A stretch of 64,000 nt of DNA from Umbilicaria muhlenbergii (taxonomy: Eukaryota; Ascomycota; Lecanoromycetes; Umbilicariales; Umbilicariaceae), in assembly GCA_000611775.1 (NCBI GenBank), contig KK106981.1, positions 5,723,933 to 5,787,932 on the forward strand, read 5' to 3'. The notes under the pieces were generated by a model. That model was not told the DNA's origin. It made no database searches and worked only from the letters and a program-made list of their open reading frames with translations. Made by a program: the position numbers and the translations under genes. The stretch's first letter is position 1. Each line of letters starts with the position of its first letter. Below, one piece after another: positions 35,612 to 46,641 of the stretch.

Positions 35612-38600
35612 CTACTGATTTGACATAAACTCATCCCCGAAAATAAGGGGCCTGAAAAAATCATTCGCGCTGCCATTGTCCCAATCCCCAACCGAGCACT
35701 GACTGCTCGTCGTATCCCATTTCTGGGCCCCGACCGCAAACTGCACCGGTCCCTTCTCATGCAGCGGCGTCGGGGGGGGGGTGGGGCGCCGAGTCTTTTC
35801 CTGAGCGGATGATCGCTTCCGGCTTCATGCATGTGAACCGTTCTGCGCGCGCCTCTAGTACGCAGCTTGTCCGAGACGCCTGACTGCGCGGTCACTTCCA
35901 TGGCATTAGCGAGCGCGCTGTCGACCTTGAGAGTAACGGCCCAGTCCAAGCCGCCGTGATTGTAGCCGATGGCGGCGCCGTTAGCGTCGGTGATGTTGAC
36001 GTCGAGGTAGACGTTTTTCTGGCCTAGTTCCGTGCCCAGACCTTCCCAGACTTGGATGTTGCATTTGCCCGGCGCGTAGGGTGCTGCTGGAGGCGCCGTG
36101 GATGTCGGGGGGACTGGCGATGGTGTTGTTTGATTTGTGATAGTGACGCCGGTCGGCGTACCCAGAGGAATGTTAGACGCCGGCTGCGTTGGCTAAGCAC
36201 AATTTCTTGTGCCAGAGCGAGTAAGTAGAGGTGCCGTGGTACCGTCGCAGTCGAAGTAATCCGGCGTAACGGCTGGCAGTCCCTGCTCCGCAGCAAGGTA
36301 GTAAGCACAGCCTGGTACGCCCCAGCAGCCGGGGATCTGTGGAGATCCAGGAGGAGGGCTGCTTGCAGGACAATAACCAGTGCTGGTAGGTGATTTAGTA
36401 GTGGAGAAAGTTGAGTTCACTGTGGACGAGGGGACGGACGAAGGTTCAATTATCGATGATTGCGTCGTCGTCAGCACACTGTTCCCCGGTAATGTAAACG
36501 AGACCGGGGCTGCAGTTAGCTTAGATGCAGTGACAGAATGGTTGTGGTACTTCAGAAGCCCCCACAGGAGCAGCTGTGAGTTCTGTGGCAGCCTGAGCCG
36601 TTTCTGAGTATGATGCTTGAGCCGGTCGAGAACAGGCAGGTGCATCACGCTTTCGCTTTTGTGCAGGCGGGAGCTGTTGATTTTGCTCTGCAATCCAACT
36701 ATTACTGTAGACTTCCTTCGGCCGGTCTTCAACCCATAATCTGACTGTTGCTACTTGGATCAGGGAGCAATCGTTCAGATCAGGATGAGGCAGCAGTGCC
36801 TGGGCCGGATCATACTGAAACAGAATCTTCCCGGATGCAGTGTTCCACTGGGAGTAGTCGTCCGGTCTCTTTATATAGTCAATTACGGTAGGTGTAGAAC
36901 TGGGAATTAAATCTCGTAGTTTCGCTTTGATCTCATTGACGTGGTCCTCTTATAGAAGATGTCCAGGTATTGGTGATCCCCACATCCTTGGGGTGACTAT
37001 GAAGGTTTGAGGTACTTACACCTCATCAAGGGCACCATGAATCCCAGTATATTGCCTAATGCCAGCAGGCATGTCAGGGGTATCATTTCCGCCATCTAGA
37101 GCGTCAAGAACATCATTCTGGAATCGGTCAGTAAGAAATGCCGGATACTCCCAAAAATGTGACATCCAGATGCCCTGATTTGATATGACAATCACTGAAG
37201 TGCAACCATAGAGTCCAAGAACCGCCATATCATAGCGTTCATTGTTAAGTCCTCTCGCCAAAGCTGATGAGAGATCGGGGGGCTGTGGTACCCACTCTGC
37301 AAAGGCATACTCATAGAGGAGGAAGTTGACTACATCGCCGCCATATTCCGGATCTGAAGGTGCCGACAGAACCCGCTTATCTATCAGATCTGAAGGAACT
37401 TGTAAATCACGCTTTGCCGTTCTGGCCGAAGGTGTTGCCGCTGCTAGAGGAGGTGCGTTACACAAAAAGCGTGACCGCCCGCAGAGCTGAGCTGATGCTG
37501 TCTCTGTGGCAATGGTGGTCACTGTTTCGCCGGTAGCACTGCATCCAGTTATGGTTGAATAGCAGCTTGTCGAACACGAAAGAGTCGCACTGACACCAGT
37601 CGTGGTAGAGCAGAAGACGGAGAAGTCAGATGCAATGGCAGTTGCACTGCATGATGATTTTGTTGGAGTTGAAGTTGCTGTGCTGGTGGGCTGTGAGTAA
37701 GTAGGCTTAGAGACGCTTGATTGCTTGTTGTTCTCATCATCATCAGGACTGCTGGGCTTCTCAGGGCTGTTGGGAGTGTTCGGATCATTAGGGTTGCCAC
37801 CAGAGCAGGCACCGCTGACATCTCTGCCGCCGCCGGGCGCGCAGAAAGGCCAGATACAAGACGGACCATGGACTCCAAATCCGCCGGTGCCGCCATACCA
37901 CCTGATATGGGACGTTAGTCACAATACCACCTTGAAATCCTTCAAAGAATTACATGCCAAGTCCCGCCCGGTCCTACTATGACAACCGCAGCAGAGATGG
38001 TGAATTGGCTGTGGTCAGCATTAGTCTGTACGATCGGTGTGGTTACGGTGATTGGGGCTGTGATGGTAGCGAGGTCCGGGAAGGTACTCTTCCGATAGTA
38101 TTGTGTTATGCCATCAACAACAAGGGTAGTTTCGGATATGGATGCAATAGCGAAGGCGTCCGCCACGGAAGATTGACTTGACGCCGATGTAGGATCTGCG
38201 GTTGTAGCGCCTGATGTTGTTATAGAGGGCGGACGTGTACTGGCGGGAGAATTACTTTGGGTTATGGAGGTTATAGCCGGATCGTCTGAAGGTGCGTTTG
38301 AAGGGACTGACGGTGCATTTGGGTTGACTGGAAGTACGCTAGGTGGTGCTAGTTCAGGAGTACCTGAGGGTTGCGGGCTTAAAGGCGCCCAAGCAATGCC
38401 ACCAGGACCAATTAGCTCTGCTGTTGGGCCTTGAGGGGCCGACGTCGTTATGGTAATGATGGAGATCAGTGTAGCAAACCCTAAGATAATTGTAGGTACA
38501 AAGGTCTCTGTAATGACTTGAGATCCAACAGTCCCTGTGATTACTGTCCCTCCGGACGGCAAAGGGACACTGGATTTGGCGTAAGGCTGTGCTGATGGAG

Positions 38601-39447
38601 CTCCAGCAACAGAAGGCAGAACGGATGGAGCTGGCACATTGGGTACACCATTTGATTGGTTGAAAGGGGTCCAGGCTATACCAGATGGACCGATGGTGAC
38701 GATTACCGGACTGCTTTGAGCATTCAGGATCGTGGCCGTTGTAGTAGCAGTGATCGTGGCGAATTCGGTGTAGGTTACAGGCACAAAGGTCCCCGTTTCC
38801 GTTGATGTACCAATAACGTCGGGAACCACGATTCCTCCTGAAGGTATAGAGATGGTGTTGGGAGCCGGGGCTACGGTGCTCGAATTGGAATAGTACAAAG
38901 TCGTGGGCGCTGGAGCAGGAGCACCTGTGCCCGGTGCTGAGACATTTGTACCCGGTACTGGCGGAGCCGTTGGGTAATTGTTTGCCGTGGGCTGAATAGT
39001 GTAACCGCCGCAACCGATAGCCGCAGTTCCAGATATCGTAGTAGGAAGTAAAGGTACAGCTATATCTCCACAATCTGGTCCAGATATCAGGATCCATACG
39101 TCAACTTGGGACCATTGAAACAACTTACTGCAATAATCGTATGGGCATGCAGCACCTGGACCCATGACACTGGCAATCTTATGAACGCAGGCCTAGTTGA
39201 TGTTAGTATCAGAACTGCTCAACGCTGCTGTGGGAGTTCATTACAGGTGTACCCCAACATCCTGGTACTGTGGTACATTCGCAACACTCGTGGGCCCACA
39301 AGCGCCAGCACTCGGAGGCTGTCCCTGGACCAAGGAGAGAGTGCTTGCATATACTGTAGCATAGGATAGTAGATGCAGCATGCTGATGACTACAGATGTG
39401 AGACACAACAGCCAAAAAAAAGGGCTTCCAAGCTCTGTGCGCTTCAA
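35612..39447 (-). CDS. Large secreted Ser/Thr/Pro-rich glycoprotein, 3' part apparently disrupted
   Basis: Exons read: 39447-39253, 39192-39129, 39074-37958, 37901-37022, then from 36946 down. The intron 37957-37902 uses a GC donor (TG^GCATGT). A hydrophobic signal/anchor follows the start (FFWLLCLTSVVISMLHLLSY). Then come a Cys motif (CPYDYC-NCGDIAVPLLP), long Thr/Ser/Pro modules with two IGPxGIAWxP repeats, and a Cys-containing segment. A globular part follows (VVNFLLYEYAFAEWVPQP, GLYGCTSVIVISNQGIWMSH), of the kind seen next to fungal GH18/LysM-type surface proteins. From 36946 the homology-like text needs several breaks: the open frame stops at 36521, similar text resumes in another frame from about 36540, an in-frame TAG lies at 36195-36193, and a shift occurs at a 10-base G run near 35771. 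The typical tail (WDTTSSQCSVGDWDNG) is still visible, ending at 35612. Probably a decaying gene, or one with unusual splicing. Confidence 0.6.
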
Positions 39448-39967
39448 AAATCCGAGTGATCAAATGATAGTCTTCCAGTTTGCGAAGGAAGAGTCAGGAC
39501 ATCATGACTGTTAATTCATTTGATAAGAAAGGAAATGACAGGATCTACGGCATCAACAAGCTATACTAGCACGCTCAGAAGGAACCGTCATCTTAGAACT
39601 CAGAGCTGTGAATAGCACGGTAATAGCTGCATTGCTTTTTCAGGACCACAAGGATCCATTGCAAGCTATGGCAATTACATGGCACAGCACAGTTTGCACA
39701 GATGGGGGCGAAGAGAACCACATGATGAAGGCAAAAGGAAGTGTTAATATTGTGCCTCTTTCATGTAGAGACATTTGCCAGTCTATCGAGATTACCTGCG
39801 GCGTGTACTTCCAAGACAAGTCGTCAATTAAAGGACTGGATGAGTCCTTTCCAACGGGACTGCAGTGCCTACAAGCCAAGGCTCAGGATGACTTCGCACA
39901 GTGTGAGAGCTCTTCGCAATGAAGAGTACGGAGGGAGGCACACACACCTTAAAATAAGGGAATTTAG
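39448..39967. other. Intergenic region
   Basis: Promoter side of the minus-strand secreted glycoprotein. A 104-codon frame (39608-39922, plus) has no recognisable features. It could be an older, frame-shifted part of the relic that follows. Confidence 0.4.
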
Positions 39968-41077
39968 GACTCGGCGCTAAAAGCGCCGTCTGCACGAGCC
40001 CATGTCGCTGCCCCTAGATACTACAAAACAGCACCTACGAGTTACTTAGATCGCTTCATGGACGGGACTTCCTTTGATCGAGCTATTTATTCTCTAACTT
40101 GGATTTCAATTCTATCTATGGGTGCTCGTACTATTGGCGGGCTTCGCAACACTCTATATAATCCTGTAGGAGTCTTTTAACATTCTAGTGCTCTAAAGCC
40201 AGCCGACATCGGACTTTACAAAGTTCATCCTCAAGTAATTTCTGGACGTCGCTCTCCTTTCCCAGGCGTCGAGGGGGTCCTCGGCAGCAGACTACCATCT
40301 GTTTTACGCCCGCGCCTGACACTGGGAAAACTCGTACAACTTATGCTCCAGTCTGAAGTCAGAATGTATTCATCCATGGTCGAGCCTACGGAGTATGCTC
40401 CCAGCTAAACTGGCGCCCCCCACGTCGCTTACTACCCTCAAGAGCTACCGCACCCGTATGGCTGCTTCTCTTCATGTTTTTATGCTGATGCTTATAACCG
40501 TGCCCCTTTTGTTCTCGCTGGTGCCCCATTTCCTGCCGAGCTCTCCTCGGAGAAGTCAGGCTGTGTCCGCCTTAAGGTACGCCTGTTTCGTTATTGGCAC
40601 ACATCTTCCCAAAGCTCAATCTCGACTATTGGCCCGTGCTACACGGTTCAGCTGTTCATTGGCGGCGTTTTGTCGAATCGCGGCACTGTTCTGCAGCCTG
40701 GTCCAGTCCAGTCACGTCGAAAGCGCCTCCGACCGAAAGTGGATGGGCCACCAACGTTGGTCACAAGGCTGGCCACACCCGATTGGTCTAATGTTGCCAA
40801 TATCAGGACTTTTAGGGGCTTTTCTAATCAAGCCCTGGCAGCGATGAGTGCACAACGGTATAGTACCTTTCAGCCTCGTCCGCGGTAGGCCTCGTATAAA
40901 CGGCAAACAACTATGCACCCTTGTTTCAGGCTTTCAGCTGGTCGCCTTACTCACAGGGAGCATATAGCTATGGCATACTCCCCGCCCGAACCGCTCTGTC
41001 CTGAACTGTTTACTATCCCGAATAACCCACAACGATACCGGCCGATTCATAACGACGAAACGTTGCTCGAGGCTTAA
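39968..41077 (+). pseudogene. Relic coding region with three internal stop codons
   Basis: One frame stays open for 370 codons except for TAA at 40178, TAA at 40406 and TAG at 40886; about 17 stops would be expected by chance. Each stop is one C-to-T change away from a Gln codon (CAA or CAG), the signature of repeat-induced point mutation. The text looks protein-like (SYLDRFMDGTSFDRAIYSLT, YYPQELPHPYGCFSSCFYAD, PQRYRPIHNDETLLEA). I do not recognise the family. The third stop could instead sit in a 45-nt intron (GTAGGC...TTTCAG) that keeps the frame. The frame ends 3 bases before the MARVEL-like start codon. It could be a decayed nuclear gene, a mobile-element gene or a captured mycovirus gene. 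Confidence 0.5.
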
Positions 41078-41079
41078 AT

Positions 41080-42256
41080 ATGGCTCGAAGAAGCTTAAAT
41101 ACGATGGAGCTCATGCATCCAGGATCTCTGTTGATGCTCGGTATCCGGGTTATCCAGTTCATCCTCGCAGTCGCCGCGCTAGGGGTCACTGGCAGTCTGA
41201 TCTCTGCCGTCAAAAGCTACTTCCAATACCTAGAATTCGATGATGACCTTGGCTTTTCCCACAGTTGCGGCGTTCCTGGAAGATTTAACTACAACATATT
41301 CTGCGTACGAAACACTGCCATCTCGTTCGCAAGCTCCACATCGAACTAATTCTCATCCCAGGGCGTCATCACCATCCTCGCACTCATCTACCTCGCCGTA
41401 TCCGCCAAACTCCTCTTCCACATACCGATAGTCAAATACTCACACCTCGCCATCGACGCCGGCCTATTCATCTTCTGGCTCGCGGCCGCCGCCACGGCCT
41501 CAACAGTCTACCTCGAGGACCTTTGCGGTATCTGCGGGTACAAATACTTCCTGGACTTCTTCGATGATGTGTCGGGGGACTATGACTTTACCTGCTGCTG
41601 CGACGCATTCGACACTTGTTGCGATTCACAATACGTGTTTTGGAAACGCCAACTCCTGGGCAAAAGAGCTAGCGGCTCGGCCTCGTCTACCAAGAACGCC
41701 AATAGTAGTTTCAAGAAAGCGGGGAAGAAGGCTGGGTCGGCGGGTAGTAAGTGGGCGGCGAGGAAGGGCTTGGATGCTGTGTTGTGGTACGGCTCTTTAT
41801 CCATGCCGATTTTATAAGGAAGGAACCATACTGACTTGCACGGTCATTGCTTCCAGCGTCCTATTCTTCATCACCCTCGCCGCTATCGCATACTTCATCT
41901 GGTCCAGCAGACGCACCACGGCCACCTCAACCTCAACCACCGCTCCCCGAACCGACGCCAAAGTCGCCGAGCCGACCCAGGACGCCATCGGTATGGAACA
42001 TCAACCCCAATCTGTACCTGCACCTCAGTACACTGCCCAGCAGCAGTCACATGATGCTATCCACCACGACCAAACGGCCTTCCAGCAAAGTGGGTCGGGC
42101 TTCGATCAGGACCACGATCCGTACCACGATCCGTACCAGGCGATGCAGCCGGGGTTTGAGCCGCATGGGCTGGATCATGAGGGATTGGAACATCAGAAGG
42201 ATACATATGCTGGGCATGAGCCGGGACGACATGACAATACTTATGCTGGAGTGTAA
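41080..42256 (+). CDS. MARVEL-like four-helix membrane protein
   Basis: Exons 41080-41304, 41362-41786 and 41857-42256 give 349 residues; the introns are 57 and 70 nt, the second with a clear CTGAC branch site. Four hydrophobic helices: MLGIRVIQFILAVAALGVTG, GVITILALIYLAVSAKLLF, LAIDAGLFIFWLAAAATAS and VLFFITLAAIAYFIW. The loop between helices 3 and 4 is Cys-rich (DLCGICGYKYF, TCCCDAFDTCCDS), followed by a Lys/Ser segment. The cytoplasmic tail is Gln/His/Asp-rich with DPYHDPYQ. MARVEL proteins act in membrane apposition and vesicle trafficking. The assignment rests on the helix pattern and the size. The start codon lies immediately behind the relic frame, so its promoter sits inside that relic. 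Confidence 0.8.
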
Positions 42257-43001
42257 GAGTCGAATGAAGTGTGAATTTTTGGTTACCTGGCAATGTGGAG
42301 ACTTTGAATGCGAACGGCGTGGATAACAAGTTGGCAAGAAATGCAGTATCAATTGGGGAGGGTGGGGATTGTATCATTAGGGCTTTGCGGGGTCTCTGTT
42401 GCCCGACTTGGGGCTCTTCCGGTCGTTTCATCTGGACGAGGGTTTTGTTCTGCTGTACCCACACGCACTACGCTCCCTTGATTGCTGCATTTTCAGTTGG
42501 GAACAAGTCTGTTTGCAGCGCATACTCTATAATCACATCGCAGTCGATCAGATACCAAACCCGCGACGTCTTACACTAATAAGAACAACATTCTCATCGG
42601 GTACCTGTGTATGATTTCAGGATTGTGACTGCACAATGCCAAAATCACAGGCGGCAATCGACTTATTCCCGGCCAAGGCGCCACTAAAAGCAAGCATCAT
42701 CGGATGCTTAATTCCCCCTCAAGGAGTTACTACTGGCCCATCAAACAGCTACTACAGCTATAATCCAAGCATTTTCGTCCCACCATGGATCTCGCACCAT
42801 CGACCCCGCCCATCCATGCATGCGGCCCGATAAGTACATTAGCCACCTACCTCAGCTACCTTAATCGCAAAACCAACAGCCGCACGCACAGCTACCCACT
42901 CATCGGCGTTCCCCTTTCGCCGCCTCAATTCACCTACTATCGCAACCACCCCCCCGTAGCCATTACATATCAAAAAATCCAGCACCTCCACCCCCGGCAC
43001 A
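42257..43001. other. Intergenic region before the nitrilase gene
   Basis: 745 bases. It holds the MARVEL gene 3' end and the nitrilase promoter. The last 200 bases are C/A-rich. No gene seen. Confidence 0.5.
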
Positions 43002-44460
43002 ATGCCACCCCCCCAACCCATCAAAGTCGGCGCCGTCCAAGCCGAACCCGCCTGGCTCGACCTCCCCGCCAGCGTCGAAAAAACAATCTCCATCATCCGC
43101 GACGCCGGCAAAACCGGCTGCCACGTCCTCGGCTTCCCCGAAGTTTTCATCCCGGGGTATCCATGGTGAGAGAAATACCACTTTCCCTTGTCTGCGTTGC
43201 ATGCCTCGCCTCACCTCACCTCCTACCCTTCCTCTCTATGGTGACGGAACGAGGATCCCGGGGGGGGAGGGGTTAGGCAGGCGCATAGTAGAAGAAGAAG
43301 AAGCATCGACTGACTGACGCGGACTCCGTGCGTGGCAAAAAGGGGAATCTGGACGACCAGCGTGTTCGAAAATGTGGAGTTCGTGCACAAGTACATGAAC
43401 AACTCGCTCGTGCGGGAGTCGGCGGAGATGGCGCGGATACAAGAGGCGGTGCGGGAGGCGGGGGTCTTTGTTGTTTTGGGGTATAGTGAGAGAGCGGGGG
43501 CGAGTTTGTATATCGCGCAGGTGCGTGCGTGCGTCCGTTTCAACCCCGTCCTGTATTTGAGTCATTGGGTAGTAGCATCGAGGCTGATCCTTTGCTGTGC
43601 TGTGCTGAGCCGAGCCGAGCTGAGTTGCATGTTGTATGTTGTATGTAGTCCTTCATCAACCCCGCCGGGGAAATCGTGCTGCACAGGCGCAAGATCAAAC
43701 CCACCCATGTCGAGCGGTCTATCTGGGCGGACGGGCAAGCAGAATCGCTGAAGTGTGTTGTCGATACCCCTTTGTAAGTGTCCCCCTCCGCTCCTTCTCC
43801 CACATGATCTTCTCCGCCCGGTCGAATCCCCCACCCTTTCCTTCCGCCCCAACCTCACCAACCTCCCACAGCGGCAAAATCGGCGGCCTCAACTGCTGGG
43901 AGCACCTCCAGCCCCTCCTCCGCTACTACGAATACAGCCAAGGCGTACAAATCCACGTAGCGGGCTGGCCGCCCTTCTTCGACCCCCTTGCCGCGCCCTG
44001 GCCCTTCCACGTCAGTAACGAGGCCGAGACGGTCGCGTGCCAGAATATGGCCATGGAGGGCGCGACCTTCGTGCTTGTGGCGACGCAAGTGTTGACGGAG
44101 GGGAATTTGGAGAAGGTCAAGTGTATGGGGAATCCATTTTTTAGGACTGTGGGTTCTTCTTTTTCTTATCCTCCCCATTGACTAGAAGGCGGTGATGAGA
44201 ATTCATGAGAGGGGGGATATTGTGGCTGATATGGGCTGTAGAATGCGGGGGGTGGATTTGCGATGATTTTCGGACCGGACGGGAGACCGTTGGTTGAGGC
44301 GTTGGGGCCGGGGGAGGAGGGAGTGTTGTATGCGGATGTGGATTTGGCGATGATCGACTTTGCGAAACAGATGATTGATGTCGTGGGGCATTATAGTCGG
44401 CCGGATTTGCTGAGTTTGTTGGTGAATCCTGAGGAGGCGAAACAGGTGACGATGCGTTAA
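43002..44460 (+). CDS. Nitrilase-family amidohydrolase
   Basis: Five exons (43002-43165, 43343-43520, 43649-43773, 43872-44148, 44242-44460) give 320 residues. The catalytic triad is visible: Glu in [12 protein letters not shown], Lys in [12 protein letters not shown] and Cys in [12 protein letters not shown]. The GCNTERM-like [13 protein letters not shown] and the end [20 protein letters not shown] are also typical of fungal nitrilases. The family cleaves carbon-nitrogen bonds, mostly nitriles to carboxylic acids and ammonia. Cyanide hydratases of the same superfamily give formamide. The sequence does not settle which substrate is used. The acceptor of intron 1 (AAAAAG at 43342) is weak but gives the right frame. 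Cytosolic, with no targeting signal. Confidence 0.93.
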
Positions 44461-45861
44461 TAGAGGTCATAGGGGAAACGCAGTTGATTGGGGCAGGGCT
44501 TTCGTTGAGCTCGCGGTGGTGGGAGTTTGTTATATCTTGTCTTTGTGGTCGGAAGTGTTGTTCTTGTCATCCGTGGGCTTGCCATCTGGCGTCGAGGTTT
44601 CATGAGGGAGATTGCTCGAACTAGGTTGCGGTGTGCAGATTCAAAGGCTCTTTGTCAATGTGAGCTGGGTGTTGTCTGTACCGCATGTCGTATTTTCGAA
44701 GGATCGCTCACTGCAGCAGTGAATGACCAATACATCACATCTCCATTTGTTCGGATCGTTTGCTCCGACGTTGTACAGAGTCTTGCGCTACCACATTACT
44801 CCAAAATAATGCCCACCGAGGATGTCAGCTTCAGGCAATGACACGAGTATTCATAAGCTACGAAGCCAATTGTCCTAATACCGCTCCCATGTTTTTCGCT
44901 TGATGTAGTCGTTTGCTGCTAACGTCCAACTGATAGAGACGGCTGTTAAGGTGCGACATCTTCACCGCGAGATCAATTCATTAGAGAGCGATTATCACGC
45001 TATCATCGAGCAGCTCGTCAGACTGCCACTTAAACGCTCTCCCCTCCTCATTGCATTCAAGGTCCATACTCTTCACAAGCGTACCGAGAACATCCTAGTG
45101 CAGCTTCTCGATTTCTTTCGTATCAGTATCGATAGCGCCTAAAAGAAAGGTGATGCGACACATAGGTACCACGCGGCGGTCCTCGAAGCCTTCCACCGTT
45201 CCGATAATCCCCTCTGCCATGTTCTTGGTGCCGGACAGGCGCAAGATATATTGTGGTCGTGGAAACGGTGGCGGAACAAATGGGTGAAACGGAAGGAAGA
45301 TACGCAAATGGAGGCCGCCGAGGATATGAAAAGGGTGGGGCTTGAGATGCCGGTCTTGTTGGAAAGGCTGAGGGAGGCGGTATCCGTGGCGAATGGGATA
45401 GCAAGGAGGGGTGAACAGGTGGTAAGGTCATTGTAGGGAGGGCTAGAAGAAGATATAGAGTCGTCAGTTTTGTGGTTTGGAGTAACGCGCTGTTGGAAAG
45501 AATTCTGTCTACCTGAAAACGTTATTCAAAGTGCTGAAGAAGAGCTGTGCTGGAGCGTATAGTTCGCAACTGTCTGCATGTGGTATCTAGTTGCGTGAAT
45601 TCATCATCTCGAATGCGAGCAGGTGAAGGATGCCAGGTTGTGGCAGCTGGGGAGCCCGTCGAAACCTTACGAAACCTTGACAGTTGAGACGACATCCGGA
45701 ACTTGCAGAACTGAAGCTTGCAAAGTTATGGCTGCTGGTATCTATACTCTGTGTATTTGTGCGAAGGTCTCTGAGCCCTTAGGTTGTTGAGGGTCCCCTG
45801 ATGCAGACTCCCAGTCGTCTCAGTCCTGCACGTGCTACCGTAAGTTTTAATCCAATGTCCT
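44461..45861. other. Region between nitrilase and 2EXR genes
   Basis: 1.4 kb. The only coding-like content is the fragment at 44909-45436, annotated separately. The rest shows no gene, repeat or RNA. Confidence 0.4.
44909..45436 (+). pseudogene. Possible gene fragment, helical N-terminal domain type
   Basis: Two coding-like stretches follow each other. 44909-45142 (SFAANVQLIETAVKVRHLHR, LESDYHAIIEQLVRLPLKR) resembles the helical N-terminal domains of fungal STAND/NLR-type or ankyrin proteins. 45165-45436 (YHAAVLEAFHRSDNPLCHVL, ILWSWKRWRNKWVKRKED) ends in TAG. I found no start exon and no intron of matching phase between the two halves. Either a decayed gene or one with splicing I could not resolve. 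Confidence 0.3.
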
Positions 45862-46641
45862 TCAAGCCGAGCCTACCTTCACCACCTGACCCTGCTTATC
45901 CCGAGATCCCAGGCGCTCTCGCTCTCGCTCTCGCTCTCGCAGATATGCATTGATTTCATCTTGGATATCGCAATCTTTCTCCAGAATGCCTAATTCTTGC
46001 GCATTCAATTCGGAGGAATACCCTAACCTCTTCACTTTCAGGGCCTGCAGCCGCTTAATCCTCTTAACGCCTAACCAGCAATTCTCCCATTCGAATTCAG
46101 AATGCTGCGCTGTAGAAGGCCCATGTAGCTGTATCTCCAGATTTTCCAGCCTTGCGAATCTAGCCAGCATCTGCCAGATCATCTCGTGTCGAGACCTGAA
46201 CGGCATTCGAAAGTGTATCGACTTCATTTGGTTTCGGCAACGCGCAGGTATCTCTTCGCAGAAGGGTCTGAATGTGACGAGTGTGAAGTCAAAGGTGTTG
46301 TTTCCGTAATAGATCTTCCATCCTTCCCCGTAGGCCTGCTTGCAAGTCATGAGAAGAGCGATTCGAGAGTGGCCATAGGAGCTTTCCTCGCCCGAAAGCT
46401 CTCCATCCGGATGTATAAGCTGTTCCGGCGCGCTCATAGCGGGACCGGTGTGTATCTTGGGCTGAGCCTTGACGTGTCGATTGTAGCCTTTCCACTTGAT
46501 GGAGATAGGAAAAGGTTCAGTAACGACATACGTGATTATCTGAATACGGATTTCCGGCGGTAGGGCAAAGAACCGAAATGGCAGCGGCCGTGGCCGTGGT
46601 CGATGAATCGGGCATCTAGTGCTCTCCCACTTAGGTGGCAT
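45862..46641 (-). CDS. 2EXR/F-box-like fungal protein
   Basis: A 259-residue single-exon protein. Start: the ATG at 46641. It begins with a basic Pro/Arg stretch and then FRFFALPPEIRIQIITYVVT, the LPxEIRxxI motif of the F-box-like 2EXR family, abundant in filamentous ascomycetes. The central IALLMTCKQAYGEGWKIYYG matches the typical 'CRQxYxEA...YxxN' motif. Next is a leucine-containing region (RLENLEIQLHG), and the tail carries an RERERERER run encoded by a GCTCTC hexamer repeat (about 45911-45937). Molecular role unknown. An F-box-like adaptor function is inferred. Confidence 0.8.
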   Translation of the reverse strand: MPPKWESTRCPIHRPRPRPLPFRFFALPPEIRIQIITYVVTEPFPISIKWKGYNRHVKAQPKIHTGPAMSAPEQLIHPDGELSGEESSYGHSRIALLMTCKQAYGEGWKIYYGNNTFDFTLVTFRPFCEEIPARCRNQMKSIHFRMPFRSRHEMIWQMLARFARLENLEIQLHGPSTAQHSEFEWENCWLGVKRIKRLQALKVKRLGYSSELNAQELGILEKDCDIQDEINAYLRERERERERLGSRDKQGQVVKVGSA

